From NCBI GenBank assembly GCA_010015745.1, contig ML978208.1, positions 1-64,000 on the forward strand: a DNA stretch of 64,000 nt, read 5' to 3'. Each line of letters starts with the position of its first letter. Within the stretch, counting starts at the first letter, position 1. This DNA is from Setomelanomma holmii (taxonomy: Eukaryota > Ascomycota > Dothideomycetes > Pleosporales > Phaeosphaeriaceae). Positions 55,385 through 64,000 of the stretch are shown piece by piece. The position numbers and the translations under genes are program-made. The notes beneath the pieces were generated by a model. That model worked only from the letters and a program-made list of their open reading frames with translations, was not told the origin of the DNA and ran no database searches.

Positions 55385-56200
55385 ATGTACAATGCTGAGT
55401 TCGCCGCAATATACCAGTTACCTCCTGAGCTTACAATCCATGCCCTGGATCTGTTATCGACGGTCGATACGCGATGCCTACAGCTTACAAAGCGGCGATT
55501 TGCCTCGATCGTGCAACGTTGCACCACGAATACGTCTACGGCAAACGACAAGCAGCAAATGAGCCACAGACCGAAGAGGGACCAGTACAGCCAACTTGTT
55601 CGGGCCGAGCCAATCAGGACGGAGACGCTTAACGAGCTACTATGCTCATATTGCCTACAGCTGCACAGAAGATCCTGTTTCGAAGAGTTCGAGGTCGAAA
55701 AGTCTGGTCGCGTAAGGAAGTGCGTAGGGGTGACAGCTACAATCTATGTCTGTTGGCATACTCAGCTTACCTTCGAGGAGATATTGCAGCACTTGTCGAC
55801 AGAAAGGTACACCCTGTGCGAATTAGAGCTCTGCAACGGCGGACGACGCTACCGACCCTTCATCTATCGCTCTCCTCTGGGAGACGTCTACTTTTCTAAG
55901 AAATTCGTGCTCCTGAAGATGCCGAACAGCTTGACATTTAGTCGTAGCGATATTGCAGCTCTCGTCCGCACATACACCGAACCCCTCTGTCCACATATGC
56001 GTGCAAACTGCGTGTCATTCCAAGATCGCATTCTCAACAGCGCGCTGGTGCGGTCCACGCCAGCCTCGAAATATTCTGATCCTGAGTTGTTCGCAGAGGC
56101 CGACACTTACCCGACGATGCGACTTGGGTGTCGAATGAAGCAGTGCGATACTCAAGTCGACATCGAGAAATACCAGGGCGGATACATCGATACAGCTTAA
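55385..56200 (+). CDS. F-box-like protein with Cys motif
   Basis: One exon of 271 codons from the ATG at 55385. Residues ~11-45 (YQLPPELTIHALDLLSTVDTRC) form an F-box-like helix pattern that would recruit Skp1. A later segment, CSYCLQLHRRSCFEEFE followed by RVRKCVGVTA, resembles the CxxC/Cys block seen after the F-box in a large, expanded group of fungal F-box proteins. The substrate is unknown. It opens an accessory block (55-61 kb) of HET and F-box-type genes. The frame is uninterrupted, so this copy appears intact. Confidence 0.7.
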   Translation: MYNAEFAAIYQLPPELTIHALDLLSTVDTRCLQLTKRRFASIVQRCTTNTSTANDKQQMSHRPKRDQYSQLVRAEPIRTETLNELLCSYCLQLHRRSCFEEFEVEKSGRVRKCVGVTATIYVCWHTQLTFEEILQHLSTERYTLCELELCNGGRRYRPFIYRSPLGDVYFSKKFVLLKMPNSLTFSRSDIAALVRTYTEPLCPHMRANCVSFQDRILNSALVRSTPASKYSDPELFAEADTYPTMRLGCRMKQCDTQVDIEKYQGGYIDTA

Positions 56201-57918
56201 AGTGTCGTGATCAAAGTGACTTTGGGAAAAATGGAGATACCTGAGGATCCCATGTGGCTTGCGCAGATTGTGGACAGACGTGTACGGATCTCAGATGATT
56301 GTAAAAGTGAGCAAAAAGCACGCCATCAGCATTTTCTACGCGAAAAGAAACATGGGCCTATGCACAATAAGTCGCTCTAGGTGGCGAAAAAGAAATGCTG
56401 AATGCTTGCTGGTATGATACTGGACATCATGTAGGCATGGACATCCGTTTCTGCCTCGGTCCAAAGTATAACCTCTCCTCCTGATATTGTACTTTTTCAA
56501 GACTAGTACTGTCTCATTACATAATTTTTGTAGTACATATACCTGTGCACTGGTCATCGCGAATGTGGTGCTGAGACTTATGGGGATGGCGTGGGGCCAA
56601 TCAGCGACTAGCGCCATTTTCGGTCAGCGTTCCTTCTCTCGAACCCCGAAGCCTCTACCTTAGCGCTGACAACGAACACCTCTCACCCAAACCCGCCAAA
56701 TCACGACGACTACGATACGAATCCGTGGTCAGAATGCAGCACAACAGCTTTGCATAAGTGTAGAAACCCGATACTGACACGTCGAGTTTAGCGCCATGCC
56801 AACAGCCAATATCAAAAATTCGATGGTTCCCGAAATGATATGCTGTTTGAGTCCAGAACCGGGGCGAAGCCTCAATATGCACCTCTAGGTCCTTTGGAAT
56901 GGCAGCCTACAAGCGTAGCGTTCAGACAACGTGCCCCATGGCCAGTCAGCTCGTCCAAGGATCAGAATTTCAATGTTATGGGTCACGATACGGACGGACG
57001 ACGCAGTGTTGGAAGGCCGTGCGAAGTGATCTTATGAGTAGTGTGTCACTCATTCGGCTACGCCCTCGTGGTCAGTGTGTCGATCCCCGAGCATGACGCC
57101 AGACAACGTTGCGGTTCCAGGCATTTGGAACCAAGCTGCCAAGTTATAATAACAGCAGGAGTCGACTCAAAGAGCTTGTGCTGATCTCACATCACGTAAC
57201 GACTATATCAATCTCTCATTGTGATTATAGAGCATTTTTGTACGGAAGCTTCTTCACTAGGCATGATGAACATAAAGACAACAGATTTCCTTTTCCGAGA
57301 CAGTAGTACTTCTCCCGGTCCGGAGTCGACGAATTCAACGGCAAGCTGAAACATCCCATCCCGTGGCCGACGATCTTCACAGCTAACAAAGCCTCAGGCA
57401 CCCTCGACAGAGGACTCCAACCCTCTATTGGCGAGAGTCAAGAAGGCTTTGGCGTACTGCCGAAAGTACACATGGCCATCCTCTTCAAAAGGTCACTCAG
57501 CAGACCACGAAGACATTGGCTTAGAATCCATGAATTCTACCTCGTCAAGTCTGTGTCGCTGTCGTACACGCAAGCAACGGCCGCCCCTCCTTAACCTACG
57601 GCAAGGAGAAAGCTCGAGTACGCAAGGTAGCACGTTCGAAGAGTCGAGCTACTCAGACGATAGTGACCCGTTCATCACGTCACCGTCGTGGTTCAAAGCC
57701 GAATTCTTGAGAGACGAGACGAGGACATGACAACGCCACGTATTTTCAGCACGAGGACTATCGAGTTGCACCCCGACCTGGGTCAAGATCAGAAATGGTA
57801 TAGCTTCATGCAGCCTTCAGCTCTAGCCTCTTTTGTGCTGGGTCGAACTGCAACCTCACCCCACTTTCTCCAACAGACTCGCCTGCAGCAACGACTTTCA
57901 CACCTCTGAGTTGCGTAG
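56201..57918. other. 1.7-kb intergenic region before HET gene
   Basis: No supported gene. A 100-codon frame (57428-57730) lacks an ATG near its start. Its content (Ser-rich, then DDSDPFITSPSWF) is coding-like, but it cannot be joined to the HET gene with confidence. Confidence 0.4.
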
Positions 57919-59583
57919 ATGCGGCTTATTAATGTTACGACCCTCCAGATCGAGACGTTCACCGACAATGACATACCACCATACGCTATTCTCTCCCACA
58001 CGTGGGGCTCGGACGAGATTAGCTATGAAGAGCTAGTGTGGATCAATAGGATTAAGGGCTTCCATGAATCACTTGACCAAAAATCACCAACATCGTCACC
58101 TGTCACAATTTCTAGTCATAATGGGCAGACTAATCTCATGCTGGCGAGCATGGAGATGCTTCTACGATGACAATGGCAACCTAGCTCACCCAGTAGCGGT
58201 CTGACGGAGCAGGACTTCCTCCAAAGAGAGGGATATGCCAAAATAGTCAATGCGGCGAGACAGGCTCAAGCTCTGACGGTGCAATGGATCTGGATCGACA
58301 CTTGTTGTATTGATAAGTCCTCATCCGCTGAACTCTCGGAAGCGATCAACTCAATGTATCGATACTACAGTGAGTGCCAGGTCTGCCTCGTCTACTTGAA
58401 CGATGTCGCCATGCCTTTTCCAGAAGAATGGTCTGACGGGTGTGAGGACAATAGAAAGGCGTTCTCGTCAGCTCGCTGGACGAAACGAGGCTGGACTTTA
58501 CAAGAACTAATCGCGCCAAAGATCTGCCAATTCTACTATGATGATTGGCAGCTGATGGGCGAAAAAAAGTACTTTCTAGACGAACTCTCACAGGGAACTG
58601 GAATACCTCGCTCAGTGTTGGAGGACAGAACGACTCTGAGCGACCTCTCCGTTGCAGAGCGAATGTCGTGGGTTGCCAATCGAGAAACTTCGCGCAAGGA
58701 GGATATAGCATATTGTCTCCTTGGACTTTTTGACATCCACATGCCATTGCTGTATGGCGAAGGCGACAAGGCGTTCATCCGTCTACAAGAGGAGATCCTT
58801 AAAACGACAGACGATTATTCCATATTCGCGTGGAGTGCACCAGACGCCAACACGTCAACCTATCGAGGCCTGCTGGCACGCTCGCCCAATGAATTCCGTA
58901 AATCTAGCTCCATAGAGCGTGAGAACGCCCTCTCGGCATTTCCCATCGCTCCTACACCCATCGGCCTCAGAGTTCAGCTGGAGCTCTTGCCCGATCCGAA
59001 CGACCCTAGCCGAATGCTTGGGTTGATTCGCTCGTGCAACTCAATGAGTCAGCGCCTGGCAATACGCCTAAAGTGTCTGGACGGCAGCATGCAGTATGCG
59101 CGTGTCGATGCAGGTAGTCTTGTTGCTATCGATGACTGGCCTACTGGTCAGCTACGGACCATCTACGTGCGCCATAAGCTCTTAGTTCCGGCGGATTTCG
59201 CGACACCGGAATTCGATCGCTTTCAGCTTCGAAGACGGGCATCTAAACATGGCTCACTCAACGTGCGTATCGAACATGCGTCCTTTGGGTGGGACTGGGC
59301 AGCCAAAGAATACCACATTCCCCCCAGACGAGTGGGCGAAACTACCACCATTGTCGCCTTTAAGCTGCAACCGCTCATATGGCCTCACGTTATCATCTTC
59401 CCGGTTGCGCTCGAATTTAACCCTGAGACCTGCCATTATTGGTGTAAAATCATGCCCAGCATAATGCAGGACCGCCGAGATCACGATGACACTGTCGATT
59501 GGCTACCTACTAGCGAGGTGCACGTACCAGATGAAGTGCGGACGCGCATCATGATTTGCTGCTTGTCGAAGATGATATGCTGA
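57919..59583 (+). pseudogene. HET-domain protein with one in-frame stop
   Basis: The frame starts MRLINVTTLQIETF at 57919 and carries the heterokaryon-incompatibility (HET) domain motifs: PPYAILSHTWG, EISYEEL, WIWIDTCCIDKSSSAELSEAINSMYRYY, RWTKRGWTLQELIAP and AYCLLGLFDIHMPLLYGEG. Codon 84 is TGA (58168-58170), yet the same frame resumes directly and stays open to 59583 (555 codons in all). Either the gene is inactivated by one mutation, or an intron I cannot place removes the stop, or the base is wrong. The stop lies in the variable spacer between SYEEL and the helix before WIWID, where an intron or insertion would be tolerated. HET proteins trigger cell death on fusion of unlike hyphae. They are often polymorphic and pseudogenised. 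Confidence 0.75.
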
Positions 59584-59906
59584 TCCTCAAAGAGGGAGCG
59601 GTAGCGCTGAATATAGACATCAAGGCGGGATTGTGTGGTGATAATATTGCATTGATAGTATATGTCGACGGCTTACTTGAGTAAGAGGGAAAAAAAAATC
59701 TTCAATTCAAAGGACGTCTCGCGATTGAACTGAAGGCTTGATAAATATCCATGTAGATATTGCTATCTTGTTGTACTTCCCCACTCGGCTTTGATTTGCG
59801 TGACCCATTAAGGGTCACGTATATCCTTCAGCGGTCCCAAATTACGCCTTACCTGGAAAGTGATCTTGATGACGATGGTGCAAATGGTCTCCACAAGCCC
59901 GTTGAT
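59584..59906. other. Spacer with hairpin between HET and F-box genes
   Basis: 323 bp between convergent genes. It contains a perfect 8-bp stem hairpin at 59799-59819 (CGTGACCC, 5-nt loop, GGGTCACG). No gene is seen. Confidence 0.5.
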
Positions 59907-60955
59907 TCAAATCCCACCCCGAACCCTGATCGCAGTAGGACACTCCACAATATCCGAGGCGCGATTGGCGTGAGTGCACCAAGATGAAAGGACCGCGTGT
60001 GCATATGTATCCAAAAAAGAACCAACGCTTGAGGTCCCGATAGTGTCCATCTCAATCCACTGCTCTGGCGATATCGTGTACTGCCACAGATTTCTGTGCG
60101 GCGTGCGGAGATTGGGGCAGATGTACTCATCCTTGAGACGTAACTCGTTGTCAATCACTTCATTGAAGTCCCTGTCAGCAGTCCACGGGCATCCTAACAG
60201 GGAGAAGGCCTGGCAAAAGTGGATGTCGTCTCCAGGAACGTTGCGGCGAAGAGTTATGGCATAGGGGTGCCAATCACATTCCATGGGGATTAGTTTAGTA
60301 CAGCACATGACCGAAGTCCGACCATCGATCATCCAGAGAAGTTTTACGACAGTGATGTGCTGATTGCCGCATAGTTGGAGTCCGTTCGAAGCGCCGGAAC
60401 GCATGCACTCGTGCGGTACTTTGGCCAGTCCAGCCATATCAAAGGCCCACGTTGGATGCGAGATTAGGCAGTAGCTACACAGCAGTCAATCGATAAGCCT
60501 TGAGCACGTGAGCTGTGTGTCTACGCGCTCAGCCATAATCTTATATCTGTCCACGTATTGTCGTAGGACGAACTCGCTTGGTTCCATTCTTGTGATCTGT
60601 GCAGATCTATCTTGAACGGGTTCGTTCAGCCGTGAGTATGCATTTGTTCTCCGACAAGTAGCTTGAACGCTCATGAGATCTGCTCCATTCAGATGATTCG
60701 CAACCATTGATAGAACCTCGGCTGGAAGCTGGTGTAGTTTGCTATCTCGTTCATCCTGCGTGGTAATCTGACGAGCGATTCTCTCTCTTGGCGGCTTACC
60801 ACTCTTTAGCCTTGGATAGTAGTCGCGATCGTACCAAAATATGTCGTGAAGATTGTTGGTGAGCTCAAGTCGATGGAGAATATACTTCAAATTATCGGGT
60901 CGAAGGTCTTATTTCCTCTTTTGAGACTCGCCCGTTGGTTCTGGGAGGTAGTCAT
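59907..60955 (-). pseudogene. F-box protein gene, probably inactivated
   Basis: Read on the minus strand, 60890 to 59907 is one frame broken only by TGA at 60486-60488. Before the stop lies the F-box (KLHQLPAEVLSMVANHLNGADLMSVQATCRR). After it the frame continues SYCLISHPTWAFD...CPWTADRDFNEVI. The region upstream of 60890 has an ATG at 60955 (TTSQNQRASLKRG), but its frame runs into a stop and does not connect to the F-box frame, suggesting a one-base shift. A 33-bp GT..AG segment could remove the TGA in frame but is too short for a normal intron. I therefore call a pseudogene. An unseen intron or sequencing error is the alternative. Confidence 0.6.
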
Positions 60956-61361
60956 GGTCAGAGCTGGGCGTGAAAGGATCATGGCGGCGATGAATGAGTG
61001 GATGAAAGTAGACATTCTCTGGTGATCTGATGTACTGGCGAGGCTTTTCGAGTGGATTTGGCAGTAAGACCTTGATTTTGGAGAAGAAGGCAAGGAGATA
61101 ATCTGGAGTGCGAGATACCCAAAATAATCAGCTCTCCGAACGTCAAATCGACCATGGTGCGAAGGAAGACCGAGCCTGGGTCGCTAATGAATTAGCGACC
61201 ATGAACCATGGTATCAGCCATCCCCATAAATGAAAGAGGCAGTCGTAGAGGTATACTTGGCCATATAATTGTACCATGGCAATATAGCTAGGAGTATTAT
61301 ACATGGGTTATATCGAACCCGATCCAACTTACTACCACCCAAAAGATCAATCACTGACTAT
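60956..61361. other. Spacer with 22-bp near-palindrome
   Basis: No supported gene, although a minus-strand frame (60887-61093) contains the putative F-box leader. A near-perfect palindrome at 61179-61200 (GGTCGCTAAT, GA, ATTAGCGACC) and nearby ACCATGGT motifs are the only structure seen. Confidence 0.5.
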
Positions 61362-61724
61362 CTACCGCCCTAAATAGTACTCCCAATCCTCAAACCCCCC
61401 ATCCCACCTCTCATTCAACCGATCCCACTCCGCTCTCGGTATGCGATTCAAATTTGCCTCCGTCAACAGATTACCGTAACCGCTTTTATACCCTGCACTC
61501 CCACCATAATCACCTCCGCCATAGTACGTCTCCTCATAGCCGTCACTTCCCCCATACTGCCTCGCATACATATCGTAGTTGTCATAGTTGCTATAGCCAT
61601 AGTAATCGTTGAATCCGTCATAATTTCCATTGTCGTATTCAGCGTCGCCGTCCCAGCCGCCGAAGCCACCAGCGTTGTAGTAGTCGGAATAGCCGCCGAA
61701 GCCGCCGTAGCCCCACGCTGTCAT
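61362..61724 (-). CDS. Small Gly/Tyr/Asp-rich low-complexity protein
   Basis: 120 codons from the ATG at 61724. The first ~85 residues are almost entirely Gly, Tyr, Asp and Asn in short repeats (YGGFGGYSDYYN, GGFGGWDGD, YSNYDNYDMY). The last ~40 are ordinary (LLTEANLNRIPRAEWDRLNERW...FEDWEYYLGR) and look like a folded or helical tail. The composition resembles prion-like or phase-separating segments. No signal peptide is present from this start; a longer upstream frame to 61856 lacks an early ATG except MYTTF. I recognise no family. Confidence 0.65.
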   Translation of the reverse strand: MTAWGYGGFGGYSDYYNAGGFGGWDGDAEYDNGNYDGFNDYYGYSNYDNYDMYARQYGGSDGYEETYYGGGDYGGSAGYKSGYGNLLTEANLNRIPRAEWDRLNERWDGGFEDWEYYLGR

Positions 61725-62040
61725 TGTGTTGTTATTGGTATGAAAAAGGTGGAAATACCTCCGAATCCTGTGCAGATGTTGAAAATGTACTGATTGTTGA
61801 GAAAGGACAAGCGAACGGAAAAGGAATGTAGTATACATAGGGACTGAAATACCCAACGCCCGTGAAGTTTTGCAGCAAAGGTGTGAATATGTGTTGCAGA
61901 TGAGCTAGCACCAAAGGCTCAGACGTGAAGTACGATGATGAACCACTTGAGCGTCACGTCCAAGGCTGACAGCTGCGCATTCACAGCTTCTCATCCTTAC
62001 CCACGTCATCATCCACTATCCCACGTCAGGATCTTGTCCT
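61725..62040. other. Spacer, nothing firm
   Basis: 316 bp containing the promoter of the Gly/Tyr-rich gene and the 3' flank of the hemerythrin-like gene. Confidence 0.5.
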
Positions 62041-63073
62041 TCAATGCGGTAATGCCTCACTCCTTTCACTCCCCTTATCCTCCACATCCTCAACAGCGTA
62101 TAGCTCCCTCCTCCTCCCATCACTGCCACAACTCGCAAACTTCCACCACCCCCAATGCACTGCGCCCGCCACATTGACCAAGCCCCACTTCACCGGCGCC
62201 GGCATCGGCGGCCAATTTGCCCACATGCCGTCTTCATACTCCGTGTCCAGATTCATAAGAAAGAAAGGTACGACATCGAATGTACCGGCTTTGCTGACAG
62301 TCTTTTTGCCCCATGCTTTGAAGATTGCTGCGGCAGCGGCGGATTCGGTGGTGTTTGGTGCGGGCGCGGAGGGAAGAAGGGAGAAGGAGACAATGGTGCT
62401 GATTTCTTTGTGGAAGTGTTGGACGAAGGGAGCTTGGAAGGCGGACAGTATGGTAGTCAGATGGGTGCCGTTAAAGTCGTGGGGAGAGGCTAGGGAGCTT
62501 AGGTATTCTTCGTATTTTGCAAGACCGCCAAGGAAAGACTCTGGTAGCTGATTAGCGAGGAAGTTGGAGTCTACGGGAGTGGATCGAAGGGGCATACCAT
62601 GCTCTTCGTGGGTTTCTTTCCAGACATCTTTCCCTGTCTCCCCGAGCACTGCATCGACCCTGGGAAACAGCTCTGCTTCCTCGTCGTCGTGGTGACTCTT
62701 TACGAAGCGATACCACGTCAAAGCATATCCTATGAAGGCTGCTTTATCTGCATCTTTTACGTGTGGGGCTTGTAGGAAGATGGAGTTATACCCTCGCAAG
62801 ATCGCATTATGTATATGTGCCATGTGTGTTGCGCTAGTTGTGAAGATGTCCGTCTGCGAGTATTAGCAGTGGATTTCGATGGGGTTCATTAATATGCGCA
62901 CATACCTTTTTCGACGCATACTGTAGTGTTTGGACCAATGCACAAGGGTGATCGGCCCATGGCTTCTTTAAACCCGCGATGGTCGCGCTCATAATGGTGG
63001 ATGGACGGTAAAAGATGTACGAGAGAATAACAGTTTGAAGAACAAAGATAATGACAAATTTGGTACTGGACAT
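62041..63073 (-). CDS. Hemerythrin-like (HHE) domain protein
   Basis: Exons are 62906..63073 and 62041..62853 with a 52-bp intron, giving 326 residues from the ATG at 63073. An ATG at 62992 (SATIAGLKKPWADH) would drop the hydrophobic start FVIIFVLQTVILSYIFY, which may be a membrane anchor. The HHE four-helix domain provides a di-iron site. Candidate ligands are WADHP, HIHNAILRGYNSIFLQAP, VKSHHDDEEAELFPRVD, ETHEEHG and VQHFHKEIST. The C-terminal ~110 residues (WPPMPAPVKWGLVNVAGAVHWGWWKF) are aromatic and specific to the fungal subfamily. Bacterial relatives sense or carry oxygen, iron or nitric oxide, but the fungal proteins have no settled role. Confidence 0.82.
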
Positions 63074-63506
63074 TGCAAGTAAAGAAACACTGCAATCCGC
63101 GGACGAGTCATATTGATATACTTCCCAGATCTAGTGATATCGAAGTGGAATGTTGCGGTTCGCAAATGTGGCGCGTGGTGGCGTGATGGCGTGGTAAGAT
63201 GGTACGTTGGCAATCTGATTGGTCAGTGCAAACTCACGTCCTTCAAGGATTATGAGCGATCCATGTGCAAGAGGTCGAGCATATCTTGAACTCATATCTC
63301 TATGTAGAAATGCGGCTCCATCGATCACGACATCGGCACTGGGATACTCAGTCGCCCCCGAAGTCTGAGCTCGTATCTGATCCGTGTAAGAATAGCAATG
63401 TGCCTGTCGTAGAAGGATGCTCTACTACTCACTTGCACCCCGATAGATCCGTCGAGATTCTCAGTCAAATCTCACCCACTAATTACACAGCTGCCTCTGA
63501 GACCAC
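63074..63506. other. Spacer upstream of HHE gene
   Basis: About 430 bp, with the HHE promoter and the 3' flank of the last gene. Short ORFs on both strands are unsupported. Confidence 0.5.
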
Positions 63507-64000
63507 CTACTCATCGGCCCAACCCTTCTCGATCGCCCAATCCCAACCACCCCAACCTTCATGATCCCGAGGACGCACTCGAAACGGCTCTTCCTCATCC
63601 GCAGCAGGAGGATCCCAAGCATCTCCAATACCAATGCCATAGAAGTTCATGCCATACCTCCTACCGCTCTCTTGCATCGGCGTGAGTGCTCGATCTTCAG
63701 AAAGCAGATCGAACGCGCCGAAGCTGATGAGCGTGGGAATCGAAGCGTCAGGAAGCTCCTTGATGAGTGTTAGCACCTCGCCATCTGCAGCGTCCAAATC
63801 TTCGGGAGACGGCGGAATGTGCGGCTCGAAGACATTGAAGTCCTGTTTCGAGTGAGCGCTTGACGGCTGCGGAGGTGCAGGCTTATATACCTCAGCGGGT
63901 GTTGGCCAGTGTACCGCATCTTCCACGTGTAGGGTGGGCTGAGGCTGGTGGGGCCGAGGCGCAAAGTAGCCTCGACGATGATGCCGGCTCGGCAACCAGT
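63507..64000 (-). CDS. Uncharacterised protein, 5' end outside the window
   Basis: An open minus-strand frame enters at the right edge and stops at 63507 (about 164 codons visible). The beginning is missing; no ATG lies near 63995. The visible part is Pro/His-rich first (RHHRRGYFAPRPHQPQP), then EDLDAADGEVLTLIKELPDASIPTLISFGAFDLL, and a C-terminus rich in Asp, Glu and Trp (DPPAADEEEPFRVRPRD...WGGWDWAIEKGW). No domain was recognised. An intron may lie in the unseen part. Confidence 0.6.
   Translation of the reverse strand, partial: WLPSRHHRRGYFAPRPHQPQPTLHVEDAVHWPTPAEVYKPAPPQPSSAHSKQDFNVFEPHIPPSPEDLDAADGEVLTLIKELPDASIPTLISFGAFDLLSEDRALTPMQESGRRYGMNFYGIGIGDAWDPPAADEEEPFRVRPRDHEGWGGWDWAIEKGWADE

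Noticed and set aside
59876..59915. tRNA-like A box and B box (TGGTGCAAATGG and GATTCAAATCC)
   Set aside because: The gap between the boxes is too short for an anticodon arm and no acceptor stem pairs. It also overlaps the tail of the F-box frame.
1..64000. CRISPR arrays, bacterial operons or ribosomal RNA
   Set aside because: Gene structure is eukaryotic throughout. No regular short-spacer repeats and no rRNA-like stretches were seen.

Overview
This window is chromosomal DNA of a filamentous ascomycete (Pezizomycotina). The class Dothideomycetes is my best guess, but nothing here proves it. The evidence is split genes on both strands with many short GT..AG introns (mostly 45-60 bp) and a gene set typical of moulds: BNA2, a DYRK/Pom1 kinase, an Nnt1/EFM7 methyltransferase, a GH72 glucanosyltransferase, a SUN protein, Mnn9, a copper-fist factor, a HET-domain gene and F-box genes. 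All products and gene structures were read by eye from translations and splice signals. No database search was run.

Layout. 0-0.8 kb: a small secreted-protein gene (-) carrying an in-frame stop. 1.6-3.1 kb: indoleamine 2,3-dioxygenase (-). 4.2-6.0 kb: a complete but inactivated Fot1/pogo-type DNA transposon with terminal inverted repeats and a TA duplication. 6.4-11.1 kb: a very long Pom1-like kinase (-). 12.5-14.1 kb: a peroxisomal Pex23/Pex30-type membrane protein (+). 14.3-15.1 kb: a repeat-rich spacer. 15.2-18.8 kb: two uncharacterised minus-strand genes that may be one. 19.3-20.4 kb: Mnn9 (+). 21.2-22.0 kb: a DUF202 membrane protein (+). 22.4-23.9 kb: Dbp5 (-). 24.6-27.2 kb: Bzz1 (+). 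29.2-30.7 kb: SUN protein (+). 31.2-32.5 kb: EFM7 (-). 34.0-36.0 kb: Mac1/GRISEA-type copper sensor (+). 36.8-37.9 kb: unknown (+). 38.6-39.9 kb: Sso-type syntaxin (+). 40.9-42.4 kb: GH72 enzyme (+). 42.8-44.4 kb: Ygr210c/Obg-type GTPase (+). 44.4-46.8 kb: a dark stretch with coding-like fragments. 46.8-48.8 kb: GH78-like enzyme (-). 49.9-51.6 kb: PFK-2/FBPase-2 (-). 52.3-54.5 kb: TOM40 (+) and TOM22 (-), tail to tail. 55-61 kb: an accessory block of F-box-like and HET-domain genes, two with in-frame stops. 61.4-64 kb: a Gly/Tyr-rich small protein, a hemerythrin-like protein and a gene running off the window.

Functional themes. Several genes serve the cell surface and secretion: Mnn9 mannan synthesis, GH72 and SUN glucan remodelling, syntaxin exocytosis and Bzz1 actin/membrane work. 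TOM40 and TOM22 are two core subunits of one mitochondrial import complex. Most of the window is ordinary housekeeping DNA. The less usual signals are the 44.4-46.8 kb stretch, the 55-61 kb HET/F-box block with single in-frame stop codons, the repeat cluster at 14.4-15.1 kb, the transposon, three stop-free introns whose length is a multiple of three, a 10-nt micro-exon, and a PFK-2 whose phosphatase histidine is replaced by alanine. I did not find a clearly new multi-gene system.
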